A stretch of 64,000 nucleotides of DNA from an uncultured Prevotellaceae bacterium (GTDB lineage Bacteria; Bacteroidota; Bacteroidia; Bacteroidales; Bacteroidaceae), in the NCBI GenBank assembly GCA_947176895.1, contig CAMWSK010000008.1:23699-87698 (forward strand), written 5' to 3'. Made by a program: the position numbers and the translations under genes. Below, piece after piece: positions 8,816 through 18,528 of this stretch (position 1 is its first letter; every line of letters begins with the position of its first letter). The notes beneath the pieces were generated by a model. It saw only the letters and a program-made list of their open reading frames with translations, had not been told where the DNA came from and did not search any database.

Positions 8816-10615
8816 ATGAAAATAAGCGACAAGATAGCAGGTGCGGCCAAGCTGGCTTTGAGCCAATTGTATGGTCTGGAGGTGGACGGTGGTCAGATTC
8901 AGTTGCAGGAGACCCGTCCCGAGTTTGAGGGCAATTTGACGCTCGTTGTGTTCCCTTTTCTCAAGGTGAGCCGTAAGAAACCCGAGGACACCGCACAGGA
9001 AATAGGACAGAAGCTGATGGAGCTCGCTCCCGATGTGGTGGAGCGCTTCAATGTGGTGAAAGGTTTTCTGAACCTTGTTGTTGCTCCCGCACAATGGATA
9101 GGTCTGCTGCAGGAAATCAAGGCCGATCCCGCTTTCGGGTTCCGGCCTGTGACGGAGACATCCCCCTTGGTGATGATTGAATATTCAAGTCCCAACACCA
9201 ACAAGCCCCTGCACCTTGGGCATGTGCGCAACAACCTGCTGGGATGGGCGTTGGCCAATGTGATGCAGGCCAACGGCAACCGTGTGGTGAAGACCAATAT
9301 CGTGAACGACCGTGGCATCCATATCTGCAAGAGCATGCTGGCATGGCTGAAGTATGGCAACGGAGAAACGCCCGAGAGCAGCGGTAAGAAGGGTGACCAT
9401 CTGATTGGTGACTATTACGTGGCTTTCGACAAGCACTATCGCAGTCAGGTCAAGGAGCTGGTGGCACAAGGCATGGAGGAGGAACAGGCCAAACAAGAGG
9501 CGCCCCTCATCAAGGAAGCCCACGAGATGCTTGTGAAGTGGGAGAACAATGACCCCGAAGTCCGCGCTCTTTGGAAGAAGATGAACGAATGGGTGTATGC
9601 CGGCTTCGACGAGACCTATAAGGCCTTGGGTGTAAGCTTCGACAAGATATACTATGAAAGCGAAACCTATCTGGAAGGAAAGGAGAAGGTGATGGAAGGC
9701 CTGGAAAAGGGTTTCTTCTATCGCAGAGAGGACGGTTCCGTGTGGGCCGACCTCACCCGGGAGGGCTTGGACGAGAAGCTTTTGCTGCGTTCCGACGGTA
9801 CCAGCGTGTATATGACCCAGGATATCGGTACCGCCAAGTTGCGTTTCCGTGACTTCCCTATCGACAAGATGATATACGTGGTGGGAAATGAGCAGAACTA
9901 TCACTTCCAGGTGCTGAGCATCCTGCTGGACAAACTCGGCTTCAAATGGGGTAAGGACCTGGTTCACTTCTCTTACGGCATGGTGGAACTGCCCAACGGA
10001 AAGATGAAGAGCCGCGAGGGAACCGTGGTGGATGCCGACGACCTGGTGGCTGCCATGATTCAGGATGCCCGCGAGATGAGCGCAGACAAGGTGAACAAGC
10101 TGGAGAACATCACCGAAGAGGAGGCCCGGGAAATCGCCCGCATCGTGGGTATGGGCGCTCTGAAATATTTCATCCTGAAAGTAGATGCCCGCAAGAATAT
10201 GTTGTTCAACCCCGAGGAGAGCATCGATTTCAACGGAAACACCGGCCCCTTCATCCAATACACCTATGCGCGTATCCGCAGTATCCTGCGCAAGGCCGAG
10301 GCTCAGGGCATCGGGATTCCTGCGGAATTGCCCACACAGGCGGAACTTAGCGACAAGGAGATAAGCCTTATCCAGCACCTGAACGACTTCCCCGCTGTGG
10401 TGCGCCAGGCCGGAAGCGATTACAACCCCTCGTGCATTGCCAACTATTGTTATGATTTGGTGAAGGAGTACAACCAGTTCTACCACGATTTCAGCGTTCT
10501 GAGAGAAGAGGACAAGCAGAAGCAGGCGGTACGTCTGGCTCTGTCCGCCGCCGTCAGCCAGGTGGTGAAGAACGGACTGGGCCTGCTGGGCATCGAGGTG
10601 CCGGAGAGAATGTAG
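8816..10615 (+). CDS. argS: Arginyl-tRNA synthetase
   Basis: A 599-residue class Ia aminoacyl-tRNA synthetase that charges tRNA-Arg with arginine using ATP. The N-terminal Add-1 domain (about 1-110) is followed by the HIGH-type motif HLGH (133-136) within NTNKPLHLGHVRNN. The KMSKS position is degenerate, MKSREG near 397, as is common in ArgRS. The C-terminal anticodon-binding domain includes YTYARIRSI and ends in GLLGIEVPERM. Length is normal. It heads a tight plus-strand run: the next gene starts 6 bases after the stop codon. Confidence 0.97.
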   Translation: MKISDKIAGAAKLALSQLYGLEVDGGQIQLQETRPEFEGNLTLVVFPFLKVSRKKPEDTAQEIGQKLMELAPDVVERFNVVKGFLNLVVAPAQWIGLLQEIKADPAFGFRPVTETSPLVMIEYSSPNTNKPLHLGHVRNNLLGWALANVMQANGNRVVKTNIVNDRGIHICKSMLAWLKYGNGETPESSGKKGDHLIGDYYVAFDKHYRSQVKELVAQGMEEEQAKQEAPLIKEAHEMLVKWENNDPEVRALWKKMNEWVYAGFDETYKALGVSFDKIYYESETYLEGKEKVMEGLEKGFFYRREDGSVWADLTREGLDEKLLLRSDGTSVYMTQDIGTAKLRFRDFPIDKMIYVVGNEQNYHFQVLSILLDKLGFKWGKDLVHFSYGMVELPNGKMKSREGTVVDADDLVAAMIQDAREMSADKVNKLENITEEEAREIARIVGMGALKYFILKVDARKNMLFNPEESIDFNGNTGPFIQYTYARIRSILRKAEAQGIGIPAELPTQAELSDKEISLIQHLNDFPAVVRQAGSDYNPSCIANYCYDLVKEYNQFYHDFSVLREEDKQKQAVRLALSAAVSQVVKNGLGLLGIEVPERM

Positions 10616-10621
10616 CTCGGC

Positions 10622-11029
10622 ATGGAGGAGACGAGAGAAGCCTGGTGTGTGGACGCCTCCTGCTCGGGTAACCCCGGGCCGATGGAATACCAGTGTGTCC
10701 ATTTGCCCTCGCGCCAACGTGTGTTTCATTTCGGGCCGATTCCCGGGACAAACAACATCGGAGAGTTCCTGGCCATCGTTCATGCGCTGGCACTGCAGAG
10801 GCAACGGGGGATACGTGTCACCATCTATAGCGACAGCATGACGGCTCAGACATGGGTGAGAAACCGCAAGGCAAAGACCACGCTTAAGCGAACCCCCCGG
10901 ACGGCTCAGGCTCTCGACCTCCTGGCCAGGGCGGAAAAGTGGATACAGACCTATGGAGTGAACGTGCCCATACAAAAGTGGAATACGGAGGAGTGGGGCG
11001 AGATTCCCGCCGACTTCGGACGAAAATAG
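10622..11029 (+). CDS. Small RNase H-fold protein (RNase HI-like)
   Basis: A 135-residue protein of the ribonuclease H fold. The acidic residues appear in the expected order: Asp in WCVDASCSGNPG (strand 1), Glu in NIGEFLAIVHAL (helix A), and Asp in YSDSMTAQTWV (strand 4). The last acidic residue may be in the C-terminal ADFGRK. It probably degrades RNA in RNA-DNA hybrids. It is shorter than typical RNase HI (about 155 residues) and lacks the basic protrusion. It sits 6 bases after argS and 20 bases before the ABC exporter, so translation is probably linked to both. Confidence 0.85.
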   Translation: MEETREAWCVDASCSGNPGPMEYQCVHLPSRQRVFHFGPIPGTNNIGEFLAIVHALALQRQRGIRVTIYSDSMTAQTWVRNRKAKTTLKRTPRTAQALDLLARAEKWIQTYGVNVPIQKWNTEEWGEIPADFGRK

Positions 11030-11049
11030 TTGAACTGACAATAAGAAGT

Positions 11050-12882
11050 ATGAAGAATAAAGTATTCCTTGGCCTGCTGGCACCGTATAAGCGTTATGTT
11101 GTCGGAACGCTGACGATGAATATACTGGCAGCCCTGTTCAACGTAGTCAGTTTTACACTGCTGTTGCCCATCTTGCAGATTCTGTTCCGGGTGAACAACG
11201 AGGTGTATGATTTCATTCCTTGGGGCACAGGCGGGCTAAGCAACATCGTGGATGTGGGCAAGAACAACCTGTATTATTATTGTCAACAACTGATAGCCGT
11301 TTACGGAGAAGTCACCACGCTTCTGCTTCTGGGGCTGGCCCTCTCTGCACTTACCTTTATCAAGACAGCCACCTATTTCGGAGGCAGCGCCCTTTTGATG
11401 CCGTTGCGTACGGGAGTGGTTCGCGACATACGAAGTTCGATTTATCGCAAGATTCTCTCTCTTCCATTAAGTTTCTTTTCTCAGGAGCGTAAAGGTGACA
11501 TCCTCACCCGCGTGACTACGGATGTAAACGAAGTGGATGCTTCGGTCACGGCTTCGCTGGATATGCTGGTGAAGAACCCTATTTTCATTGTGGTCTATGT
11601 CATCACCCTCATCACCATCTCGTGGCAATTGGCACTCTTCACCCTGCTTATCGTGCCCGTCCTGGCTTTGGGTATAGGAAGCATCGGCAAGCGCTTGAAG
11701 CAAAGATCCCTGCTTATGCAGAGCAGGTTGTCTGACAGCGTTTCGCAGATTGAAGAGACTTTGGGTGGTTTGCGCATCATCAAGGCGTTTATTGCCGAGG
11801 GGAAGATGCAAGAACGCTTTGACCGTGTCAACAATGAATACCGGCGTATAGCCTGTCGTGTGGCGATACGCCAGAGCGCAGCCCATCCCGTGAGCGAGTT
11901 CCTGGGCACGGTGATGATTGTCATTGTCCTTTGGTTTGGCGGATGGCTTATCTTTAACGGGAAGGCCGATATTGACGCCAACCTGTTCATCTATTATCTT
12001 GTCATTCTTTATACCACGTTGCAACCCATCAAAGAGATTTCGCGTGCGGGTTACGCTATCCAAAAGGGTATGGCATCGTTAGAGCGTATCCGGAAGATTC
12101 TGGATGCCGAGAATACGATTAAGGAGGCGGAGCATCCGCAGGCCGTCACAAGTTTGGAGAAAGACATCCAATTGCGTGATGTCAACTTCTCCTATTCCAC
12201 GGGAGCACAGGTTCTTTTTGACATCAATCTCACCATCCGCAAGGGAGAAACCATTGCATTGGTAGGGCAGTCCGGTTCGGGTAAGAGCACGTTGGTGGAC
12301 CTGATTCCCCGATACCATGATGTCACGGGAGGAAGCATTCTTATAGATGGTCATGATGTGCGTGACCTGAATATCAGGCAACTGCGCTCGCTTATCGGCA
12401 ATGTCAATCAGGAGGCCATTCTGTTCAACGATACCATTCGCAATAACATCGCTTTTGGCAAGCCCGATGCCACAGACGAAGAGATTCAAGCTGCCGCACG
12501 TATCGCCAATGCCCATGATTTTATTATGCAAACCGAACAGGGCTACGATACGCTTGTTGGTGACCGGGGCGGTAAGCTTTCGGGCGGTCAGCGTCAACGC
12601 ATTTCCATAGCACGTGCGATATTGAAGAACCCTCCCATCCTTATTCTGGACGAAGCCACTTCCGCCCTTGACACCGAGAGCGAACGCCTGGTGCAGGAGG
12701 CCTTGGAACGGCTCATGTCATCCCGCACCACCATTGCCATCGCCCACCGGTTGAGCACCATCCGGAATGCTTCGTGTATCTATGTGCTGCACGAGGGACA
12801 TGTTGTGGAGCAGGGCACCCACGACCGGCTCATCGCGCTCAACGGATATTACAAACGCCTTCACGACATGCAACAGCTATGA
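11050..12882 (+). CDS. MsbA-type ABC exporter (fused permease and ATPase)
   Basis: A 610-residue half-transporter. The N-terminal six-helix ABC transmembrane domain type 1 spans about residues 1-330. The ATPase domain has Walker A GQSGSGKST near 405, signature LSGGQRQ near 509, Walker B ILILDEATSALD near 531 and the switch His in AIAHRLST. Such homodimers flip lipids or glycolipids (MsbA) or export other hydrophobic compounds. The start is the ATG at 11050 rather than an upstream in-frame codon inside the RNase H gene. The stop overlaps the next start as ATGA. Placement directly ahead of two LtaS-like enzymes and a LicD protein suggests the cargo is an envelope lipid or lipid-linked glycan; this is inference. 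Confidence 0.9.
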   Translation: MKNKVFLGLLAPYKRYVVGTLTMNILAALFNVVSFTLLLPILQILFRVNNEVYDFIPWGTGGLSNIVDVGKNNLYYYCQQLIAVYGEVTTLLLLGLALSALTFIKTATYFGGSALLMPLRTGVVRDIRSSIYRKILSLPLSFFSQERKGDILTRVTTDVNEVDASVTASLDMLVKNPIFIVVYVITLITISWQLALFTLLIVPVLALGIGSIGKRLKQRSLLMQSRLSDSVSQIEETLGGLRIIKAFIAEGKMQERFDRVNNEYRRIACRVAIRQSAAHPVSEFLGTVMIVIVLWFGGWLIFNGKADIDANLFIYYLVILYTTLQPIKEISRAGYAIQKGMASLERIRKILDAENTIKEAEHPQAVTSLEKDIQLRDVNFSYSTGAQVLFDINLTIRKGETIALVGQSGSGKSTLVDLIPRYHDVTGGSILIDGHDVRDLNIRQLRSLIGNVNQEAILFNDTIRNNIAFGKPDATDEEIQAAARIANAHDFIMQTEQGYDTLVGDRGGKLSGGQRQRISIARAILKNPPILILDEATSALDTESERLVQEALERLMSSRTTIAIAHRLSTIRNASCIYVLHEGHVVEQGTHDRLIALNGYYKRLHDMQQL

Positions 12883-14699
12883 AGTCATCACGTAAAACCT
12901 TTCTCGCCTCGTTATTCTTTTTTCTGCTCGTATGCTTCGGTTTGAGTAAAGTCGTTTTCATGCTCTACAACAGAGAGGTCGAGTCCATCGATTTCGTTGG
13001 GATGCTGGGAGTGTGGTTGCGTGGTCTGCCCTTGGATATCCGCACGGCTTGCCTCTGTCTGCTTGTTCCTGCTCTCGTCAGTTTGCAGACACGCATCTCC
13101 TGGCGCCGTCTTCTTATTCCTTATTATATTGTTTTGGCTGTTTGCCTGGCTTGTCTCATCGCCGGAGACATCGTGATGTACGAGTTCTGGAAGTTCAAGC
13201 TCAATGCTGTGGTGCTCAGCTATGCCATGTCGCCCGAGGGAGCAACCAGCAGTGTTTCCACGTGGTTTCTGGTCAGCCGTCTCGGCACCACTCTCCTTTA
13301 TTTTGCCGTTCTGCTATTCGGTTTCGTCTCCTTTACTCCCAAAGAGAAGAGGGTTAAGCCCAAAAGTTATAGCCGGCTCAAGCTCAAGAATCTGAAGCCT
13401 ATCATCAACTGGCGTCCCTACACGTGGCACATCTTTATCGTGCTTGTGGTGCTTCTTCCCATTGACATACGTTTTTGCTACCGTCAGGGCAACACGCTTA
13501 TGCGCAATCATGCTGCCGTGAATCCTGTCTATGGCTTTGTGACGTCGTTTTGGGCACCTTCCACTTTTGACGTGATGCCTTCCGAAGAAGCTCATGAAGT
13601 GTTCCGGACGTTGTATGCTGACAACGATGGGGATGACATTCAGGATACGTTGCTCCGGAACCAACGTCCCAACATTCTGGTGATTCAGCTTGAAAGTTTC
13701 AGCGGGAAGTTTGTGAAAGAGTTGGGTGGAGAACCCAATGTCACGCCCCAACTTTCACGCCTTATTCCCCAAGGCGTCTGGTTCAGCAACTACTACAGCA
13801 ACTCGTTCCGCACAGACCGCGGCACGGTAAGTCTGCAGACCGGCCATACCGCCCATCCCACCGTGAGTTTGATGCGCGAAAAGAAGTATCACTCCATGCT
13901 GGCCTCGCTGCCCCGGGCTCTCAAGGATGCCGGTTACGAGACCTATTACCTGTATGCGGGTCCGATGACCAACATGGGAAAGAAGGACTTCGTCAGCCAG
14001 TTGCCCATAGACTCCATCTACGACAAGCACGATTTTACTCCCGAAGAACTTGAGACGGCTTGGGGCGCACACGACGGCACGGCGGCCTATAAGATGGTTT
14101 CCTGGCTTCAGGACATGGAAGCCGGAAAACCCTGGTATTTCACCTTTCAGACCATCTCCAGCCATGAGCCTTGGATAGTGCCTTATCATCGTCTCGCCGA
14201 CGAGAAGCTGAACGCTTTTGCCTACACCGACGATGTGCTGGGTCAGCTGATCACCACGTTGCAGAACAGTCCGATATGGGATAACCTGTTGGTCATCATT
14301 ATCCCCGACCACGGCTTCCTATGGCATCAGACTTTTGAGGATCCCGAGTTCTTCCACAGTCCGATGCTTTGGCTTGGCGGAGCCGTCAAGAGCCCCGCCC
14401 AAGTGGATGTGCTCATGAACCAGAGCGATATTGCCGCAACCCTGTTGGCTCAGATGGGCTTGCCTCACAACGATTTCCGTTGGAGCCGTAATGTGCTCAG
14501 CAGGCAATACACCCATCCGGCCGTTTATTGCAATTATCCCGCAGGACTTTTGTTGCGCGACTCTACGGGTACCACCCTTTACGACATCACGGCCCGCAAG
14601 CCCATCACCCAGCAGCCCGCACCCTCGGAAGAGCGCATCCGCCGGGCGAGGGCCTTGCTCCAGGTTTCTTACGAAGAACTTCATAACGACAAAGAATGA
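12879..14699 (+). CDS. LtaS-like membrane phosphotransferase, paralogue 1
   Basis: A 606-residue protein of the lipoteichoic acid synthase / phosphoglycerol transferase family. About five TM helices (residues ~10-205) are followed by an extracytoplasmic alkaline-phosphatase-fold domain. It contains NILVIQLESF (metal-binding Glu), SFRTDRG with the likely nucleophile Thr312, and IIPDHGF (metal-binding Asp-His) near 475. In Gram-negative bacteria this family (for example OpgB and EptA-like enzymes) transfers phosphoglycerol or phosphoethanolamine to periplasmic glycans or lipids. It overlaps the ABC gene by 4 bases and the next gene by 4 bases. It lacks the C/S-x-P-x-R sulfatase motif, so it is not a formylglycine sulfatase. 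Confidence 0.88.
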   Translation: MKSSRKTFLASLFFFLLVCFGLSKVVFMLYNREVESIDFVGMLGVWLRGLPLDIRTACLCLLVPALVSLQTRISWRRLLIPYYIVLAVCLACLIAGDIVMYEFWKFKLNAVVLSYAMSPEGATSSVSTWFLVSRLGTTLLYFAVLLFGFVSFTPKEKRVKPKSYSRLKLKNLKPIINWRPYTWHIFIVLVVLLPIDIRFCYRQGNTLMRNHAAVNPVYGFVTSFWAPSTFDVMPSEEAHEVFRTLYADNDGDDIQDTLLRNQRPNILVIQLESFSGKFVKELGGEPNVTPQLSRLIPQGVWFSNYYSNSFRTDRGTVSLQTGHTAHPTVSLMREKKYHSMLASLPRALKDAGYETYYLYAGPMTNMGKKDFVSQLPIDSIYDKHDFTPEELETAWGAHDGTAAYKMVSWLQDMEAGKPWYFTFQTISSHEPWIVPYHRLADEKLNAFAYTDDVLGQLITTLQNSPIWDNLLVIIIPDHGFLWHQTFEDPEFFHSPMLWLGGAVKSPAQVDVLMNQSDIAATLLAQMGLPHNDFRWSRNVLSRQYTHPAVYCNYPAGLLLRDSTGTTLYDITARKPITQQPAPSEERIRRARALLQVSYEELHNDKE

Positions 14700-16543
14700 A
14701 ACAGCGTTTCGCGCACCTGCTGGCTGTGGCGGGTGTCTTTATCCTTGTATTTATCACGGGCAAGATAGCTTTCTTGGGGTGCAACAGCGACATCGCCCCC
14801 ACAACCTTGTCCGATGTGTGGCAAGTGGTGGTTCATGGCATGAGCATGGACCTCAGCACCACGGGTTATCTCATCATCATTCCTTGGCTTATCTTGGCTG
14901 TCAGCATCTGGTGGAAGCGAATGCCCGTTCGCCCGTTCCTTGTCACCTATTATATTATTGTCAGCATTATCGTTTCCGCCATACTGGTCGGCGACACCGT
15001 GATGTACGGTTTCTGGAAAACCAAGCTTGATGCAACGGCCTTTTCCTATTTGGGTGAGGCTCAGGGAGCCACCAATTCGGTCAGCCTGTGGTTCATCATC
15101 GTTCGTCTTGCAGCATTCGTCCTGGTGGCTTATGTGATTGCCTTCCTGCTTGTTCATGTTACGAAGAAGAGTCTGATGCATGTGGGTGACGAGAACAAGC
15201 TGTCGGTGCGTTCTTCTGTAAAGAACAGCCTTCTTTGGCTTTTGATTGCGCCTTTCACCTTTCTGTTTATCCGAGGCGGGTGGGGAACCAGTTCGATGAA
15301 TGTGGGGGTGGCCTACCACAGCTCAAGTCTTTTCCACAATCATGCAGCCATCAATCCGGCATTCGGCTTGCTCTACTCGATGATTAAGGACAACAACTAT
15401 GCCGCCCAGTTCCAATACACCGATGCCGAAAAGGCCGAGGCTCTTACCCTTGAACTCTATGCTCAGCGTGGTGAGGACATCACCGATACGCTCCTCACCA
15501 CCCAACGCCCCAACGTTCTTCTGGTGATGTTGGAGAGTTATGGCGCCCAGTTCATAAAGGAATTGGGGGGCGATGCCCGGGTGGCTCCGAATTTCTCCCG
15601 CCTCATTCCCGAGGGCATCTTTTGGGACAATCTGTGGAGCAACTCTTTCCGCACCGACCGAGGCTTCGTGTCGGGCTTCAGCGGGTGGCTCAGCTATCCC
15701 ACGGTATCGCTGATGCGTTTGCCCGGTTATTCCGACGGTCTGCCCTCCATTGCCCGTTCGCTTTCCGCACAAGGCTATTCCACCCACTTCCTTTATGGGG
15801 GCGACATCATGTTCCGGGGGAAGAACGGGTATCTGGTCACCACGGGTTATCAGCATATCATCAGTGATAAGGATTTCCCTCGCAGGCAGGCAGGCGAATC
15901 CAAGTGGGGCGTGAACGACAGGCTCACCGTGCAGCGCACCCTTGAGGAGGTGGAGCGCCTGAACCGGACGGAGCAGCCTTGGCACTTTGTCTTGCAGACG
16001 CTCAGCAGCCATGAGCCTTACGAGGTGCCCTACGACCGTCTTTCCGAGAAGATTCCCAATGCTTTTGCTTTCACGGATGATTGCATCGGCGAACTGGTGG
16101 ACGGGTTGAAGAACATGCCCGGATGGGAGAACCTTCTGGTTATCATCATGACGGACCATGGCAGCACCTACCGGCTCGGCTATCAGGATCCGGCCTTCTT
16201 CCGCGGTCCTCTCCTTTGGCTTGGCGGAGCCGTGCGCCAACCCCGCCGCATGCACGTCCTCATGAACCAAAGCGATGTTGCCGCCACCCTGTTGGCCCAG
16301 ATGGGTGTCTCCTCCGGGGATTTCCCTTGGAGCCGCAATGTGCTTAGCCGGAAATACACCTATCCGTTTACGTACAGCAGCTATTCCGAGGGCATCATCT
16401 TTCAGGACAGCACCGGCATCACGATTTATGACATTAAGGGGAACCGTCCCATTTACGAGCACCCCGACGCTTCTTCCGACCGCCTGACCAAGGCAAAGGC
16501 CATCCTGCAAACCAGCTATCGGCAGCTGGGTAAACTGAAATAA
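14696..16543 (+). CDS. LtaS-like membrane phosphotransferase, paralogue 2
   Basis: A 615-residue paralogue of the preceding gene with the same layout: five N-terminal TM helices, then a phosphatase-fold domain. Motifs are NVLLVMLESYGAQFIKELGG, SFRTDRGF with the likely catalytic Thr320, IIMTDHGST, and a shared tail in which both proteins read HVLMNQSD-like and then ATLLAQMG. The conserved tail and tandem position show an old duplication, but the sequences have diverged enough to suggest different substrates or sequential roles. Starts by ATGA overlap with paralogue 1 and is followed 11 bases later by the LicD gene. Confidence 0.88.
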   Translation: MKQRFAHLLAVAGVFILVFITGKIAFLGCNSDIAPTTLSDVWQVVVHGMSMDLSTTGYLIIIPWLILAVSIWWKRMPVRPFLVTYYIIVSIIVSAILVGDTVMYGFWKTKLDATAFSYLGEAQGATNSVSLWFIIVRLAAFVLVAYVIAFLLVHVTKKSLMHVGDENKLSVRSSVKNSLLWLLIAPFTFLFIRGGWGTSSMNVGVAYHSSSLFHNHAAINPAFGLLYSMIKDNNYAAQFQYTDAEKAEALTLELYAQRGEDITDTLLTTQRPNVLLVMLESYGAQFIKELGGDARVAPNFSRLIPEGIFWDNLWSNSFRTDRGFVSGFSGWLSYPTVSLMRLPGYSDGLPSIARSLSAQGYSTHFLYGGDIMFRGKNGYLVTTGYQHIISDKDFPRRQAGESKWGVNDRLTVQRTLEEVERLNRTEQPWHFVLQTLSSHEPYEVPYDRLSEKIPNAFAFTDDCIGELVDGLKNMPGWENLLVIIMTDHGSTYRLGYQDPAFFRGPLLWLGGAVRQPRRMHVLMNQSDVAATLLAQMGVSSGDFPWSRNVLSRKYTYPFTYSSYSEGIIFQDSTGITIYDIKGNRPIYEHPDASSDRLTKAKAILQTSYRQLGKLK

Positions 16544-16554
16544 TCCTGCGTGCC

Positions 16555-17355
16555 ATGAATATCGACCATAAGGCCCTGCGCCAACAATATAACCCGGATA
16601 GTTCCCAACTGCGAAAGATGCAGATGCGTATGCTGGAGATGCTGCAGGTGGTGGACGCCATCTGCCGGCGCCACGGCATAGACTATTGGCTTTCGGGCGG
16701 CAGTATGCTGGGAGCCGTGCGCCACCGGGGCTTTATCCCTTGGGACGATGACCTGGACATCGAAATGCTTCGTCCCGATTTTGAAAAACTGATGAGGCTG
16801 TTGCCCGGTGAGCTTCCCGACAATCTGGTGTTACAATGGCACACCACCGACGAGAACTATTTTTTCCCCTTTGCCAAGATTCGCGACCGCAACAGCCGCC
16901 TGTTTGAGCGTAACGGGTACGACCGGGTGTTTCGGGAGCATGGCATCTTTGTGGACATCTTTCCCGTGGAACCTGTCCGCCCCTGGATACACCGTTTGTC
17001 CAACATGAGTTATGGCCATGCCTATAAGATGCTGCGAACGGCTTCCGACCCCATGGCGGCCATGCCCCGCATACGTCGCTGGGTCGGCTTTCATCGCAAG
17101 GTGGTGTTCCCCGTGCTTCGCGGGTTGAACCGCCTGATGCCGACGCGCCACTACGATTTTGCGCTGGGCATTCCCTATTACCAGCGTTCGCTGCGTTCCG
17201 ATTATCTGCCCGTTCGCCGTGTTCCTTTCGAGACCCTGCAGGCTCCCGTCATGAACGAGGCCGAGAAATGTCTGGCCTGGCGCTACGGCGATTATATGCG
17301 CTTGCCCGAGAATCCGGGGTCGCAATACCACGCCGACGAGCTGGAGATTTATTGA
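16555..17355 (+). CDS. LicD family phosphotransferase
   Basis: A 266-residue protein with the LicD nucleotidyltransferase-like core: HGIDYWLSGGSMLGAVRH (42-57) and IPWDDDLDIEM with the acidic cluster DDDLD at 64-68. LicD proteins move phosphorylcholine or similar phospho-groups onto surface polysaccharides or teichoic acids. It is the last gene of the argS-to-licD run. With the ABC exporter and two LtaS-like enzymes it suggests that a phospho-substituted surface glycan is made here. No choline uptake or activation gene (licA, licB, licC) is in the window, so the group transferred is unknown. It is convergent with the radical SAM gene, overlapping by 7 bases at the 3' ends. Confidence 0.85.
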   Translation: MNIDHKALRQQYNPDSSQLRKMQMRMLEMLQVVDAICRRHGIDYWLSGGSMLGAVRHRGFIPWDDDLDIEMLRPDFEKLMRLLPGELPDNLVLQWHTTDENYFFPFAKIRDRNSRLFERNGYDRVFREHGIFVDIFPVEPVRPWIHRLSNMSYGHAYKMLRTASDPMAAMPRIRRWVGFHRKVVFPVLRGLNRLMPTRHYDFALGIPYYQRSLRSDYLPVRRVPFETLQAPVMNEAEKCLAWRYGDYMRLPENPGSQYHADELEIY

Positions 17356-18506
17356 TTTCCCTTGGGCCAATACTGAGGTTCCTGCATGATGAGTGCGGGA
17401 GCCTTTTCTTGTTGCAGCAGTTGTTTCATGCGGTCCATCGACGGGGCTACGTGCTCAAAGAACCGCCGATAGCCCTCGCACAAATAGTTCAGACCGCCCT
17501 GCCAACGGTTCTTCGGGCATTCGCCGTTGCAGGCGAACAGCCATTCGCACGTGTGGCATTGCTTGGCCAGTCCCTCGTGTTTCATGCGCCCGAACTCCCG
17601 TTGGCGCGGGCTGTACATCAGCCCTACGATGGTGTCCCGGTGGATGTTTCCCAACTTATATTCGGGGAATACGAAGTGGTCGCAACAATACACGTCGCCG
17701 TTCCATTCCATCACCGCGGCATGCCCGCATTCGCGTGCCAACGTACACACGCCCGGGGGGACACCCATCCAGTTGGCCAGTGTGGAGTCGAAGATTTGGA
17801 CGAATTCCGTCCCCACATCGTGGCGCACCCATTCGTCGAAGATGGTGCATAGGAAGTTGCCCCATTGCTCGGGCCGCACGTTGCAGTCCAGTCCGCGCTC
17901 CACGATGGGTGCGAACTGGATGTAGCGGCATTCCAGCTCATCGCGGAAGAAGCGGTAGAAGTCCAGCGGGTAGTCGGCGTTGTAGTCGTTCACCACCGCC
18001 ATGGCGTTCCATTCCACCCCGAAGCGGTTGAGCAGGTCGATGCCCTTGCGCACCTTGGCCCATGTGGGCTTGCCCTGCCGCGTGAGGCGGAATTCGTCGT
18101 GAAACTCCTGTGGGCCGTCGATGCTCACCCCCACGAGCCATTGGTTGTCATGCAGGAACCGCGCCCACTCCTCGGTGATGAGCGTGCCGTTGGTCTGTAT
18201 GCAGTTGGAGATGATGTGGCCGCCGGCATACTTCCGTTGCAGTTCCAAAGCCTTTTTGTAGAAACTCAGGGGGCGCATGAACGTCTCCCCCCCGTGCCAG
18301 GTGAACAAGACCTCTTGGGTGGTCTGGGCTTCGATGTATTGTTTCGTGAACTCCTCCAGCAGTTCCTCGCTCAGGATATGGCGCGGATCGTTGGGGTAAA
18401 GTTTTTTCTTGTCCAGATAGTAGCAGTAGTGGCAGGCCAGATTGCAGCCGGCCCCCACGGGCTTCAGCATCACATACAGCGGGCGGGAGAGAATATTGGG
18501 GGTCAT
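17349..18506 (-). CDS. Anaerobic sulfatase-maturating enzyme-type radical SAM/SPASM protein
   Basis: A 385-residue protein. The radical SAM CxxxCxxC motif is in GAGCNLACHYCYYLDKK (Cys21, Cys25, Cys28). The C-terminal SPASM region has two clusters of cysteines around CTLARECGH, DVYCCDHF, QCHTCEWLFACNGECP. This pattern fits anSME, which oxidises a Cys or Ser of sulfatases to formylglycine using S-adenosylmethionine and 4Fe-4S clusters. No sulfatase is encoded in the window, so the target must be elsewhere. The gene starts 22 bases after the GH20 gene on the same strand and is probably co-transcribed with it. Confidence 0.9.
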   Translation of the reverse strand: MTPNILSRPLYVMLKPVGAGCNLACHYCYYLDKKKLYPNDPRHILSEELLEEFTKQYIEAQTTQEVLFTWHGGETFMRPLSFYKKALELQRKYAGGHIISNCIQTNGTLITEEWARFLHDNQWLVGVSIDGPQEFHDEFRLTRQGKPTWAKVRKGIDLLNRFGVEWNAMAVVNDYNADYPLDFYRFFRDELECRYIQFAPIVERGLDCNVRPEQWGNFLCTIFDEWVRHDVGTEFVQIFDSTLANWMGVPPGVCTLARECGHAAVMEWNGDVYCCDHFVFPEYKLGNIHRDTIVGLMYSPRQREFGRMKHEGLAKQCHTCEWLFACNGECPKNRWQGGLNYLCEGYRRFFEHVAPSMDRMKQLLQQEKAPALIMQEPQYWPKGNQ

Positions 18507-18528
18507 GCGCTCTTTTTTATGGTTTTTC

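Noticed and set aside
12879..16543. The two phosphatase-fold proteins as sulfatases matured by the nearby anSME-type enzyme
   Set aside because: Neither has the C/S-x-P-x-R motif needed for formylglycine formation; both have the RTDRG Thr nucleophile region of LtaS-like enzymes. The maturase must act on a protein encoded elsewhere.
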